DNA of 64,000 bases from Mucilaginibacter rivuli (GCF_019391655.1 NZ_JAHXPQ010000009.1:124001-188000), one strand, 5' to 3'; shown: positions 45,699-55,622, numbered from the stretch's first letter. Notes: generated by a model not told the origin, from the sequence alone. Numbers and translations are program-made.

Positions 45699-47984
45699 CT
45701 ATTTTACATTTACAAAACTAATGCGTGGGTCGGTTTTGTAATTTACCTTTTTACCCAAAACCGTAACAACAGGTGTATTCCCGGAGTACGATCGTATCAC
45801 CGCTTTTTTAAGCTGATGGTCGGTCCATTCAATATCTACCTCATAATTTCCACGTGCTCTTATTCCTAATATTTTACCGCTGCTCCAGGCTTTTGGCAAA
45901 GCAGGTAAAATATCAATATCGCCGGTATGGCTTTGCAGCAACATTTCGGCAAAACCGCCCGAGGGTGAATCATACAGACTTGGGAAATTTAATGCCAGCG
46001 CGGCTAAACATTTGTCGCCATCAAGTAACCTCGCCCACATGCCTGCCTTATCGGGATGATAGCCCCCACTTTTGCGTAACGCTAAAGATTTATGTGCCGC
46101 AGCCAATAATTCGGGTGTGTTTTTGTTGATCTGGCTTAATGGCCAAACCGATACAAGGTGCGATACATGGCGATGGTTGGGCTCCCACTCTTTTATACCA
46201 TCGGTAAAATCAAAGCTAAACTCATTTAGCTGCCCCTGTGTGCCAATTTTATAAGGTAATAATTTAGGTAAACTGTTTTTAAGCTTTGCGCGGAAACCTG
46301 TATCAATACCTAAAACCTCACTCTCTTGTATGCAATGCTGAAATAGCTCGCGGATAAAAGTCATATCCATTGTTGAGCCTTCGCTCACGGCTACCCTGTT
46401 TCCTTTCTCATCAAAAAAGTGATTCTCCGGCGATGTAGATGGCGAGGTAACCAGGTAGCCATCTTTATTGGTAACCATCAGATCAAGCGCGAACTCGGCT
46501 GCGCCTTTCATAATAGGGTAGGCGGTTGTACGCAGGTAGTTTTTATCAAGGCTAAAGGCATAACGCTCATATACGGTTTGGGTAAGCCAAAAGCCACCCG
46601 TTGGCCAGTCTGCCCAGCAAGGGTCGCCCAGGGCCATCTCTGTCATGGCCCAAACATCAGAGTTGTGGTGTGTAACCCAACCGTGAAAGCCATAATCAAC
46701 TTTTGCAGTTACCGCGCCATGAACAGCAAGATCGCCAATATATTTAATTAAAGGCTCCGTTGTTTCGCCAATATTGGCGGGCTCGGCAATAGAGTAAAAC
46801 TTTTCAGGGTTTTCATTCAATGTATAATTAGATGAATAATGCGGGGATACATCTTTATTCCAGATGCCTTGCTCGTTTCGAGGGGCGCCACCACCCGGCC
46901 TTGAACAAGCGATCAACTCATAACGGGCGTATTGATAAGCCAGCACATTTTTGTTCGGTTTCTCGGCATTTATATCAACCCATAGCCTGCGGAACAAAGC
47001 ACGATGATCTTTTACATGGGCATCTGCCAACTGTTGATAGCTTTTAGCGGCAGCTTTTGCTATATAACTTTTTACTAAAGCCTTATAGTCTTTACCCTGT
47101 GTTACCGGGTCTTTATCAAAACCATTAAAACTCGTGGCCGAAGATAATATAAGTATTGCGGTATCAGCATTGGCAATACTAAGTCCATCGCCTTTGCCGG
47201 TTACTTTACCACCCATGGTTTTAATATTTAAACGCGACTCAAATCTCATTCCTTTATTATCTTCCCAAATCGCCGAGCCTGCTTTGGGCGCATCAAAGGC
47301 AGGAGCATACCCATTAACTACAATGGTGTTCCCATCAACCAGTACTTTACCTTTTAGCGGGCTATCCATCCCGGCGCTGAAGTTTACAGCACTTTTGGTA
47401 TCGCCATAAACGCGTATTATAATCACCTGGTCGGGATAGCTGGCAAATACCTCACGAGTATAATTAACACTGCCAATTTTGTATTTAACCGTTATCATGG
47501 CGCGGTCCATATCCAATTCTCTACTGTAATTGGTATAGGTTACGCTGTTATCAAAATCAAGTTTAATGTTCCCCAACGGCTCATAGCAGGCGCTGTTTTT
47601 AACTTCCATAAAACGCACCAACGAGTCTGCTTTTTTATAAAGCTTTGCAGCTAATGCCTGCCTAACCTGTGCCAGTATTTTTGGACCTTCGGGGTTGGTT
47701 TTATTAACAGGCCCACCCGACCATAAGGTAACTTCGTTTAAATTCAACAACTCCTGGCTTACATTACCGTAAATTTTTGCACCTAATCGCCCGTTGCCTA
47801 TGGGTAGTGCAGCGCCAAAGTTGTTAAGGTCAGTTGGTTCGGTATAGGTTAACTTTAATGATTCCCAATCGCCCGGTTTTTGTTTTGTTTGGCTTATAGC
47901 TGTTTGGGATGACGCGATGCTTATAAAAATGCAAAACAAAAATTGCAATGAATGTTTAATGTACAAAGGCGTTTCGAAATGCAT
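45699..47984 (-). CDS. GH95 family glycoside hydrolase (alpha-L-fucosidase type)
   Basis: The 761-residue exported enzyme has a signal peptide (FLFCIFISIASSQTAISQ) then the GH95 N-terminal beta domain (AALPIGNGRLGAKIYGNVSQ, then LNEVTLWSGG) and an (alpha/alpha)6 barrel (HGWVTHHNSDVWAMTEM, GFWLTQTVYERY, TSPSTSPENHF). GH95 enzymes cut terminal alpha-1,2-linked L-fucose or L-galactose from plant or host glycans by inversion. ATG 47984 is chosen over TTG 48029. It is not in a polysaccharide utilisation locus: no SusC/SusD or other glycosidases are adjacent. Confidence 0.9.
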   Translation of the reverse strand: MHFETPLYIKHSLQFLFCIFISIASSQTAISQTKQKPGDWESLKLTYTEPTDLNNFGAALPIGNGRLGAKIYGNVSQELLNLNEVTLWSGGPVNKTNPEGPKILAQVRQALAAKLYKKADSLVRFMEVKNSACYEPLGNIKLDFDNSVTYTNYSRELDMDRAMITVKYKIGSVNYTREVFASYPDQVIIIRVYGDTKSAVNFSAGMDSPLKGKVLVDGNTIVVNGYAPAFDAPKAGSAIWEDNKGMRFESRLNIKTMGGKVTGKGDGLSIANADTAILILSSATSFNGFDKDPVTQGKDYKALVKSYIAKAAAKSYQQLADAHVKDHRALFRRLWVDINAEKPNKNVLAYQYARYELIACSRPGGGAPRNEQGIWNKDVSPHYSSNYTLNENPEKFYSIAEPANIGETTEPLIKYIGDLAVHGAVTAKVDYGFHGWVTHHNSDVWAMTEMALGDPCWADWPTGGFWLTQTVYERYAFSLDKNYLRTTAYPIMKGAAEFALDLMVTNKDGYLVTSPSTSPENHFFDEKGNRVAVSEGSTMDMTFIRELFQHCIQESEVLGIDTGFRAKLKNSLPKLLPYKIGTQGQLNEFSFDFTDGIKEWEPNHRHVSHLVSVWPLSQINKNTPELLAAAHKSLALRKSGGYHPDKAGMWARLLDGDKCLAALALNFPSLYDSPSGGFAEMLLQSHTGDIDILPALPKAWSSGKILGIRARGNYEVDIEWTDHQLKKAVIRSYSGNTPVVTVLGKKVNYKTDPRISFVNVK

Positions 47985-48064
47985 TTTTTCCAGGGATTGA
48001 GGATGTAACAATTGGTAATTACATCTCAAATGTAATTAACTGATAAGCCCATGCCATCCTGTTC

Positions 48065-49051
48065 TTACCTGAACTTTCCCCACCACTTATTTATATACCC
48101 TTTGCCGTTAAACGTATAAGTTTCGCCGGGTGCGGGTAAAAGCAGGTCGATATGTTTTTCGTTGGCGCATTCAATAACCCGCTCTGCAGGTTGTGTCCAT
48201 GCATGGAAAGCTAAATTGAAGGTTCCCCAGTGTATGGGCATCATTACTGTGCCTTTAAGCATCAGTTGCGCATCGGTAGCGTAATCGGGGCCCATGTGTA
48301 TATCACGCCATAACTCATCAGATGCGCCTATTTCTAACATGGTAATATCAAAGGGGCCAAGCCTTTCGCCTATCTCTGTAAACAAAGGGTGTATGCCCGA
48401 GTCGGCACCATAATAAACATTATGTACCGGCCCTTTAATGGCGTATGATGCCCAGAGGGTTTGGTTGCGGTTAAACATGCTCCGGCCCGAAAAATGCCTT
48501 GCCGGGGCCGCAGTTATTTTAAAGCCATCGCCCAGGTCAACCGTTTGCCACCAATCCATTTCCGTGATTTGTGTTTTGGGGATACCCCACTTCTGCAATA
48601 TGGCTCCTACACCAAGTGAGGTGTATATATGTGTTCCTTTTTTTGCTAAGGCGATGATGGTTTTATCATCCAAATGATCATAATGGTCATGCGATATAAT
48701 AATGGCATCCAGCTTTGGCATTTCATCAACACTCACCGGGGTAGGAAAGAAACGCTTGGGCCCCGCAAATTGAAAAGGAGATGCCCGCCTGAAAACCGGG
48801 TCGGTTAAAAAACGTTTGCCATCAATTTCAATAATCAGGCCTGAATGCCCTAACCAGGTAATGCGTAAAATATCTTTCGGCAGGTTGTTCAGCTTTTCAA
48901 AATCAACGTGGAAAGGGCCGGGAGTTTTTGCGGGTTTTGTATTGGGATGTTTCTTTAATACTTCGGCCAGCATTTTACCCATATTGCCATCCCCACCCAT
49001 TTTTGTAGGTATGGGGTTAATGTAAACTTTCCCGTCGAAATTTGATGCCAT
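48065..49051 (-). CDS. Metallo-beta-lactamase fold hydrolase (UlaG/NAPE-PLD-like)
   Basis: The 328-residue cytoplasmic protein has the zinc motif HxHxDH in SHDHYDHLDD (H121, H123, D125, H126), LGHSGLIIEIDGKRFLTDPV upstream, and further ligands in APARHFSGRS, YGADSGIH and MPIHWGTFNL. The layout resembles N-acylphosphatidylethanolamine phospholipase-D-like and UlaG-like hydrolases. Its substrate is unknown. It is a single gene, divergent from the flavin oxidoreductase. Confidence 0.88.
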   Translation of the reverse strand: MASNFDGKVYINPIPTKMGGDGNMGKMLAEVLKKHPNTKPAKTPGPFHVDFEKLNNLPKDILRITWLGHSGLIIEIDGKRFLTDPVFRRASPFQFAGPKRFFPTPVSVDEMPKLDAIIISHDHYDHLDDKTIIALAKKGTHIYTSLGVGAILQKWGIPKTQITEMDWWQTVDLGDGFKITAAPARHFSGRSMFNRNQTLWASYAIKGPVHNVYYGADSGIHPLFTEIGERLGPFDITMLEIGASDELWRDIHMGPDYATDAQLMLKGTVMMPIHWGTFNLAFHAWTQPAERVIECANEKHIDLLLPAPGETYTFNGKGYINKWWGKFR

Positions 49052-49185
49052 ATATTAAGCTATTGTTGCGATACTGTAATGATAATCACATATCGGTTTC
49101 CTAAAGTCACAGAAAAGTATTTATTGCATTTAGGCAAACTGTAGTGCTAAAATAAGTGTTAAAATTGGGCATATATAAATTCAAC

Positions 49186-50247
49186 ATGTCACATTTATTC
49201 AGCCCGATAACCATACGTAATATTGAATTAAGGAACCGCATAGCTGTATCGCCTATGTGCGAATATTCCAGTACTGATGGTTTTGCCAACGAATGGCACC
49301 ATGTACACCTGGGTAGTTTTGCTGTAGGTGGTGCCGGCCTTGTTATTACAGAAGCAACTGCCGTATCGCCCGAAGGCAGGATAAGCCCATCAGACCTTGG
49401 TATATGGAAAGACGAGCATATTGATGAGCTATTACGCATCAATACCTTTATCCATCAGCAAGGCGCAGTTGCCGGGGTTCAACTGGCACATGCGGGCCGC
49501 AAAGCCAGCCATGCCGAGCCATGGAACGGCGGCACGCAAATACCTGTAGCCACAGGCGGGTGGGAAACTGTAGCGCCAAGCCCCATTCCGTTTAAAGAAG
49601 GCACCGAAAAGCCTGTTGAGTTGGATCAAGCGGGTATTAGCAAAATCATCGAAGATTTTAAACAGTCTACTTACCGTGCTATAAAAGCAGGTTTTAAAGT
49701 GATCGAATTACATGCCGCGCATGGTTACCTGGTACACCAGTTCCTGTCGCCTTTAAGTAACCATCGTGCCGATGAGTACGGCGGTTCTTTCGAGAATCGT
49801 ATCCGTTTATTGCTCGAAATTACTGATGCTGTTCGTGCTGCATGGCCGGCGGAAAACCCGCTGTTTGTACGCATATCTGCAACGGATTATACTACAGGTG
49901 GCTGGGATGTGGAGCAATCAACACAATTGGCCGCTATTTTAAAAGAACGTGGTGTTGACCTCATCGATTGCTCATCTGGCGGTAATGTTATGGCTAAGAT
50001 TCCGGTAGGGCCGGGGTACCAGGTGCAATTTGCCGAAAGCATCCGTAAAGATACAGGTATATTAACCGGGGCAGTTGGTATGATAACCGAGCCTAAACAA
50101 GCCGATGATATCATCCAAAACGGACAAGCTGATGTTGTTTTGCTTGCCCGTGAAATGCTGCGCGACCCACATTTCCCATTGCGTGCGGCACATGCTTTAG
50201 GCTTTGATATTAAATGGCCGCAGCAATACGAAAGAGCTAAATGGTAA
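49186..50247 (+). CDS. Old yellow enzyme family NADPH:flavin oxidoreductase (YqjM-like)
   Basis: The 353-residue FMN enzyme reduces activated C=C bonds of enones, nitro compounds or esters. It shows SPMCEYSSTDGFANEWH, VQLAHAGRKASHAEPW, the HxxH substrate-binding motif in IELHAAHGYLVHQFLSPLSN and the RADEYGGSFENRIR signature of thermophilic-like/YqjM members. ATG 49186 is chosen over an earlier GTG at 49156. OsmC lies 60 bases downstream on the same strand. Confidence 0.94.
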   Translation: MSHLFSPITIRNIELRNRIAVSPMCEYSSTDGFANEWHHVHLGSFAVGGAGLVITEATAVSPEGRISPSDLGIWKDEHIDELLRINTFIHQQGAVAGVQLAHAGRKASHAEPWNGGTQIPVATGGWETVAPSPIPFKEGTEKPVELDQAGISKIIEDFKQSTYRAIKAGFKVIELHAAHGYLVHQFLSPLSNHRADEYGGSFENRIRLLLEITDAVRAAWPAENPLFVRISATDYTTGGWDVEQSTQLAAILKERGVDLIDCSSGGNVMAKIPVGPGYQVQFAESIRKDTGILTGAVGMITEPKQADDIIQNGQADVVLLAREMLRDPHFPLRAAHALGFDIKWPQQYERAKW

Positions 50248-50306
50248 GCAACATCAAACAAATTTTATATAATATTGTAATTCATTAATCAAAAATCATC
50301 GCAATT

Positions 50307-50729
50307 ATGAAACGTACTGCAAAAGCCCATTGGACCGGCACCTTAAAAGACGGAGAAGGAACTATTACTACCCAAAGCACCGTATTGAACAACACGCAAT
50401 ACTCATTTAAAACCCGCTTTGCCGATGGTATTGGCACAAACCCCGAAGAACTGATAGCTGCCGCTCATGCAGGCTGTTTTACAATGGCTGTTGGCGCCGC
50501 GCTTACACAAGCTGGTTTTACCCCCGGCGATTTGGATACCGAAGCTGTTTTAGATCTGGATATGGCAGCATTAAGTATCACTGCAATACATCTTGAACTA
50601 AAAGCATCAGCCATTGAAGGTGTTTCTGCTGATCAGTTCCAGCAAATTGCCGAAGGTGCAAAATCAGGCTGTATCATATCAAAAGCATTGAATGTACCTA
50701 TTACCATGACTGCCACTTACGCCGGATAA
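50307..50729 (+). CDS. OsmC family peroxidase
   Basis: The 140-residue protein carries both reactive Cys of the OsmC family: one in AAHAGCFTMAVGA and one in AKSGCIISKAL. It reduces organic hydroperoxides using lipoyl or dithiol reductants. It follows the OYE gene closely, fitting a stress-detoxification pair, and a terminator separates it from the membrane protein downstream. Confidence 0.94.
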   Translation: MKRTAKAHWTGTLKDGEGTITTQSTVLNNTQYSFKTRFADGIGTNPEELIAAAHAGCFTMAVGAALTQAGFTPGDLDTEAVLDLDMAALSITAIHLELKASAIEGVSADQFQQIAEGAKSGCIISKALNVPITMTATYAG

Positions 50730-50748
50730 TAACCGTTCTGTCATATTA

Positions 50749-50787
50749 AATAGCGATAGGGTTTGATATCCTTATCGCTATTTTTTT
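50749..50787 (+). terminator. Rho-independent terminator after osmC
   Basis: AATAGCGATA (50749-50758) pairs with TATCGCTATT (50773-50782), followed by a T-run reaching 50787. An ATG at 50788 touches the T-run, which makes it a poor start for the next gene. Confidence 0.8.
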
Positions 50788-50817
50788 ATGCTGCCTTTTG
50801 AATTATATTTGACAGCA

Positions 50818-51459
50818 ATGTCAATTTTTAACCAGCTTATGATAGGCTCCGGTGTTTGCTGGACCATAACCTACCTGCTTATTATGCGCCGCGGCGTGCT
50901 CGATCTTACCTACGGTATGCCTGCAGCAGCATTGTTCGCTAATTTGAGCTGGGAGATCATCTATTCTTTTGTTTACCCGCATACCATGCCGCAGCTTGCT
51001 GTTGACAGGATATGGCTGGCTTTTGATCTTTTGCTGTTATTGCAATTTTTGCGGTTTGGCCCGGCTGTACGTAAAACCCGGATCAACCTGTTGTTTTACC
51101 TCGAGTTTTTGCTCAGCTTTGCTATAACGTTTGTATTGCTATTATTGGTAAACCATGCTTTTAATGATGCCAACGGCGCCTATATCGCTTTTGGACAAAA
51201 TTTCATGATGTCTGTACTTTTTATTACCATGCTGCGCGACCGCAAATCTGCCAGCGGGCAAAGCATTTATATCGCCCTGTTTAAGCTCGCAGGTACATTG
51301 CTTGCTTCGGTAGCATTTTATACCCAAACTAAAACATATAGTCAATCACCACTTTTGCAGTTCTTGTTTGCAGCTATTTTGGTGTATGATATTATCTACA
51401 CCTTTATGCTTTCAGCCCAGCTTAAGCGCCAGCGTATAAAAGTGTTCAGGCGGTTTTAA
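50818..51459 (+). CDS. PaxB/Pyr4-like integral membrane terpene cyclase homologue
   Basis: The 213-residue protein has about seven membrane helices and matches the pattern of fungal transmembrane terpene cyclases (PaxB, Pyr4). Visible are GSGVCWTITYLLIMRRGVLD, then LTYGMPAAALFANLSWEIIY, SFVYP, with E46 at the position of the catalytic-type Glu, and AAILVYDIIYTFML with D191 matching the late Asp. Both acidic residues are essential in Pyr4. Fungal enzymes cyclise meroterpenoids or indole diterpenes; bacterial homologues are mostly uncharacterised. Start 50818 is preferred to 50788, which lies against the osmC terminator. No prenyltransferase is adjacent. Confidence 0.7.
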   Translation: MSIFNQLMIGSGVCWTITYLLIMRRGVLDLTYGMPAAALFANLSWEIIYSFVYPHTMPQLAVDRIWLAFDLLLLLQFLRFGPAVRKTRINLLFYLEFLLSFAITFVLLLLVNHAFNDANGAYIAFGQNFMMSVLFITMLRDRKSASGQSIYIALFKLAGTLLASVAFYTQTKTYSQSPLLQFLFAAILVYDIIYTFMLSAQLKRQRIKVFRRF

Positions 51460-51614
51460 CTGCTATATTTTTTTATTTTAAAAAGTCACTTTTTCAAAAA
51501 CCGTAGTTTTAAAAATTACGTACATGCGGGTGAATTGTTACGGCCCCTGATTACATATTTACTATTAAATAATTTGTAATCAATAATTTATATGCAGTTT
51601 GCCTTTTCCCATTT

Positions 51615-53660
51615 ATGATATTATACAACTACCGTAACAAAGAACGCACCGTATTTTTATTTGTTGCTACGGCTGCTTTTGTCATATTTTTAGGACTATT
51701 GGCAATACTTGGCTGGTATTTAAAGGAGGAGCGCCTGCAAAGCATACTTCCCAATTATGTAGCCATGAAATTTAACACAGCACTGTGTTTTATTCTTTCG
51801 GGTATATCGTTTATTCTGCTGATTAAATATCAGAGTAAAGTCGTAAAGCGCATATTTTATCTATTCATCTTTATTGTAGGTGCAATAGCGCTGCTAACAT
51901 TAGCAGAGTATGTTTTCCACTGGTCGGCCGGTATTGATCAACTGTTTATTACCGATTCTAACTCTTATGATATCAGGGTTCCGTACCCAGGCAGAATGGC
52001 CATATCTACTGCCATATGTTTTATCATTTGGGCCTTTAGTTTTTGGGCCATCGATTCAGAAAATATTATCCGCAAAGCTGTAGCGCAATACCTGCTGCAT
52101 TTGGTAGCCCTTATCTCTTTTATAGCCATTATGGCTTATTTGCTAAAAGTACCTTTCTCTGCCGATTTCAGTTTCTTCTCGGCAATGGCCATTAATACAT
52201 CTGTGGCTTTTTTAACGCTTTCTATTGTGGCATCAACGGTTAATCCACACTTAGGCCTTACCCGTTTATTTACCGGTACGGGCATAGGTAATGTGGTTGC
52301 ACGCAAATTTTATCCCCGGTTAATGGGCATGGTATTTTTGGTAGGGTATGTTGGCATTGTACTGCATCACAAGGGTGTTATCATTTTTGAATTTAGCATC
52401 GTGATTTTTGCGGTACTGTTTTTGCTCATTAGTTTGTTCCTGATTAGAGACACGCTGATAGAAATGAACGAGTTAGATAAAAAACGCAGCGATGCCGAAT
52501 ACCAGATGCAATTGCTGAACCGCGAACTCGAAGACAAGGTTTTGGAGCGTACAGCACAATTGCAGCTAAGTAGCGATAGGTTTCAAAAAATATTTAATAC
52601 TAACCCAACCGGCATTACACTAAGCAAGCTGGCTACCGGCGAGTATGTTGATGCAAACCCCGCCATATTGGATATTTTAGGTTATAAGCGTGATGAACTG
52701 ATAGGCCATCTGTCATCAGAGCTTGAAATTATTTCAGTAGATTACCGCCAGCAAATGGTTGGCCTTTTAACAAGGCAGGGCTTTATCAAGAATGAAGATG
52801 TGTTGTTGAATGGAAAGAACGGTATACCGAAACATTGTATACTATCAGCCGAGATCATAGAGAACGATGGTGAGAAATACATGATGTCTTTTGTATATGA
52901 CATTACCGACCGTAAACTCGCCGAAAATAAATTGAAGGAAACCAAGAAGGAACTCGAAATTTTAACGGATAAATTAACCGGCCAAAACAGGCAGCTGCTC
53001 AATTTTGCACACATCATATCGCATAACCTGCGGTCGCCGGTAAGTAACCTGAACCTGTTGGTGCACCTGTATAAGGAAAGCGTTGACGATGCCGACAGGC
53101 AGGAACTTTGGGGTAATTTTGAAACCGTTACCCAGCACCTCAATGTTACGCTCGACGAACTCTTGGAAACCTTAAAGATCCAGGAAGATACTGCCAAGGA
53201 GCGCGAAAACCTGGATTTTGAAAAAACGTTCAGAGGCATCAGAGAAATATTGGTTGGCCAGATCATAGAAAGTAAAGCTGTTATAAAGGCTGATTTTTCG
53301 AAAGCTACACATGTAATGTATCCTAAAATATACCTGGAAAGCATTATGCTTAACCTCATATCAAATTCCATTAAATACCGCTCGCCACACCGTATACCCG
53401 AAATCACTATTGTAACCGGTAATAACAATGGCGAGATAAGCCTGAGTATACAGGATAACGGCTTGGGTATTGATTTGAACAGGCACGCTAAAAACCTTTT
53501 TGGGATGCGTAAAACATTCCACCGCCATGCCGAGGCTAAAGGGCTGGGGCTGTTTATTACCAAAACTCAAATAGAAGCTATGGGAGGTGAAATATCCGCC
53601 GAAAGCGAAGTAGATAAGGGGACAAAATTTACAGTGATATTTAATAAGATAACAGGATGA
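51615..53660 (+). CDS. Membrane-bound PAS sensor histidine kinase
   Basis: The 681-residue protein has about eight N-terminal membrane helices, a PAS domain (SDRFQKIFNTNPTGITLSKL, then YVDANPAILDILGY) and a kinase core with H box FAHIISHNLRSPVSNLNLL. ATPase motifs are LNLISNSIKYRSP, DNGLGIDL, and GLGLFITKTQ. It senses a membrane or small-molecule signal and phosphorylates the response regulator that follows, which overlaps it by 4 bases. Confidence 0.9.
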   Translation: MILYNYRNKERTVFLFVATAAFVIFLGLLAILGWYLKEERLQSILPNYVAMKFNTALCFILSGISFILLIKYQSKVVKRIFYLFIFIVGAIALLTLAEYVFHWSAGIDQLFITDSNSYDIRVPYPGRMAISTAICFIIWAFSFWAIDSENIIRKAVAQYLLHLVALISFIAIMAYLLKVPFSADFSFFSAMAINTSVAFLTLSIVASTVNPHLGLTRLFTGTGIGNVVARKFYPRLMGMVFLVGYVGIVLHHKGVIIFEFSIVIFAVLFLLISLFLIRDTLIEMNELDKKRSDAEYQMQLLNRELEDKVLERTAQLQLSSDRFQKIFNTNPTGITLSKLATGEYVDANPAILDILGYKRDELIGHLSSELEIISVDYRQQMVGLLTRQGFIKNEDVLLNGKNGIPKHCILSAEIIENDGEKYMMSFVYDITDRKLAENKLKETKKELEILTDKLTGQNRQLLNFAHIISHNLRSPVSNLNLLVHLYKESVDDADRQELWGNFETVTQHLNVTLDELLETLKIQEDTAKERENLDFEKTFRGIREILVGQIIESKAVIKADFSKATHVMYPKIYLESIMLNLISNSIKYRSPHRIPEITIVTGNNNGEISLSIQDNGLGIDLNRHAKNLFGMRKTFHRHAEAKGLGLFITKTQIEAMGGEISAESEVDKGTKFTVIFNKITG

Positions 53661-54073
53661 GCAAGCCATTTATTTTATGTTTTATTGATGATGATGAGGT
53701 TTATCAATATACGGTAACCCGGAGTTTAAGGAATACCGAACTTGCCAAAAAGATACTCATATTTAATGATGGTGAAGAGGCTATGGGTTTTTTGGTAGAT
53801 AACATAGCTAATAACGAACACCTGCCCGATATTATATTCCTTGATATTAATATGCCCATTATGGATGGATGGCATTTTTTGGAAGAGTATGTAAAACTGA
53901 AACCAAGGTTAAGTAAGCAGATCATTATTTACATGATTACCACTTCTGTTGACCCTGTTGACAAGGAGCAGGCCGATCGCATCAGCGAAATATCTGATTA
54001 TATTATTAAACCGATTACGCCCGACATGTTGAAAGGTTTGGTAGATAAATATACCCGAAGCCAAAAAGGATAG
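53657..54073 (+). CDS. Single-domain response regulator
   Basis: The 138-residue protein is a lone receiver domain: FIDDDEVYQYTV acidic pocket, phosphoacceptor Asp in IIFLDINMPIMDGW, the conserved Thr in MITTSVDPVD and Lys in YIIKPITPD. There is no DNA-binding or enzyme output, so it may act by protein contact or pass the phosphate on. It overlaps the kinase gene by ATGA and forms one two-component pair with it. Confidence 0.93.
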   Translation: MSKPFILCFIDDDEVYQYTVTRSLRNTELAKKILIFNDGEEAMGFLVDNIANNEHLPDIIFLDINMPIMDGWHFLEEYVKLKPRLSKQIIIYMITTSVDPVDKEQADRISEISDYIIKPITPDMLKGLVDKYTRSQKG

Positions 54074-54081
54074 GAACAAAA

Positions 54082-54112
54082 AAAGGCTCGTGAAATCAAT
54101 TCACGGGCCTTT
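54082..54112. terminator. Bidirectional terminator between the response regulator and glyS
   Basis: AAAGGCTCGTGAA (54082-54094) pairs with TTCACGGGCCTTT (54100-54112) with one T-G mismatch; an A-run precedes it. It can end both convergent units. Confidence 0.75.
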
Positions 54113-54136
54113 AATATGATTAACGAAGTTCTCTGT

Positions 54137-55615
54137 TTAAGCTAACAACTTACCCCAACTCACCAGCTCACCAATAATTTTCTCCAATTGGTCAGCCGGA
54201 ACGCGTTCCTGCTCCATGCTGTCGCGATGGCGTATGGTTACGGTATTATCTTCTAAACTTTGGTGGTCAACTGTGATACAAATTGGGGTGCCAATGGCAT
54301 CCTGGCGGCGGTAGCGCTTGCCTATGGCGTCTTTCTCTTCATATTGTACGGCAAAATCTAATTTTAGGCGGTCCATTATTTCGCGAGCTTTTTCAGGCAA
54401 ACCATCTTTCTTGGTCAGTGGGAAAATAGCTGCTTTTACGGGAGCCAACGCCGGCGGGAAACGTAATACCACTCGGCTGTCCTGGCGCTCTTCTGTGCTC
54501 AGGTCTTCCTCTTCGTAAGCGTTGATCATGGTAAGCAAGAACATCCTGTCCAAACCTATCGAAGTTTCGATAACGAATGGTATATAGTTGCCATAAGGCT
54601 TGCCGTCCTCGCCCAGTTCAGGGTCAAAGTATTGCATTTTTTTACCCGAGAATTTCTGGTGCTGACTAAGGTCAAAATCAGTACGGCTATGAATACCTTC
54701 TACCTCTTTAAAGCCAAACGGGAAATCATATTCAATATCAACCGCGGCGTTGGCATAATGCGCTAATTTGGTATGATCGTGGTAACGGTATTTTTCGGCC
54801 GAAGTACCTAAGCCTAAATGCCATTTTAAGCGGGCTTGTTTCCAGTAATCGTACCATATCATCTCGGTGCCGGGGCGAACGAAAAATTGCATTTCCATCT
54901 GCTCAAACTCGCGCATGCGGATGATGAACTGGCGGGCTATCACCTCGTTGCGGAAAGCCTTGCCAATTTGCGCTATCCCGAAAGGGATTTTCATCCTGCC
55001 CGATTTTTGCACGTTTAAAAAGTTAACGAATATGCCTTGCGCGGTTTCGGGGCGCAGGTATATTTCACTGCTCTCTTCGGCCATAGCGCCCATTTGGGTG
55101 CTAAACATCAGGTTAAACTGGCGCACATCGGTCCAGTTAGCAGTTTTTGATATCGGGCAAACTATCCTGGCATCAATAATGATCTCTTTCAGGCGTTGCA
55201 GATCTTCGGCTTTTAAAGCGGCATCCATATCCGTCTGTAAAACCTCGGCCTCATCTGTTTTGCCTTCGGCATCTAAAGCGGCAATCTTGTCTTCTATCAA
55301 CTGATCGGCACGGTAACGCTTTTGTGAGTCCTTATTATCTATCATCGGGTCGGCAAAACCATCAACGTGACCGCTTGCTTTCCAAATTTTTGGGTGCATA
55401 AATATTGCCGAGTCGATACCCACAATATTTTCGTGCATTTGCACCATGCTTTTCCACCAATAGGTTTTAATGTTGTTTTTCAGCTCGGCACCATTCTGAC
55501 CGTAGTCATACACTGCGCTCAAACCATCATATATCTCGCTCGAAGGGAATACAAAACCATATTCCTTAGCGTGCGACACTACATTTTTAAATACTTCGTC
55601 GGTAATTTTACTCAT
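54137..55615 (-). CDS. glyS: Glycyl-tRNA synthetase, dimeric class II type
   Basis: The 492-residue enzyme charges tRNA-Gly. It is the archaeal/eukaryotic-like alpha2 form rather than the bacterial alpha2beta2 form: it has class II motifs FRNEVIARQFIIRMREFEQM and the C-terminal anticodon-binding domain (KDAIGKRYRRQDAIGTPICI, then TVDHQSLEDNTVTIRHRDSM). The N-terminus (MSKITDEVFKNVVSHAKEYG) is typical of the family. A -7-like box lies 7 bases before the ATG. Confidence 0.96.
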   Translation of the reverse strand: MSKITDEVFKNVVSHAKEYGFVFPSSEIYDGLSAVYDYGQNGAELKNNIKTYWWKSMVQMHENIVGIDSAIFMHPKIWKASGHVDGFADPMIDNKDSQKRYRADQLIEDKIAALDAEGKTDEAEVLQTDMDAALKAEDLQRLKEIIIDARIVCPISKTANWTDVRQFNLMFSTQMGAMAEESSEIYLRPETAQGIFVNFLNVQKSGRMKIPFGIAQIGKAFRNEVIARQFIIRMREFEQMEMQFFVRPGTEMIWYDYWKQARLKWHLGLGTSAEKYRYHDHTKLAHYANAAVDIEYDFPFGFKEVEGIHSRTDFDLSQHQKFSGKKMQYFDPELGEDGKPYGNYIPFVIETSIGLDRMFLLTMINAYEEEDLSTEERQDSRVVLRFPPALAPVKAAIFPLTKKDGLPEKAREIMDRLKLDFAVQYEEKDAIGKRYRRQDAIGTPICITVDHQSLEDNTVTIRHRDSMEQERVPADQLEKIIGELVSWGKLLA

Positions 55616-55622
55616 AACAGGG

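Noticed and set aside
50788..50817. Earlier ATG for the terpene-cyclase-like gene
   Set aside because: It touches the osmC terminator T-run and the added residues do not fit the family start.
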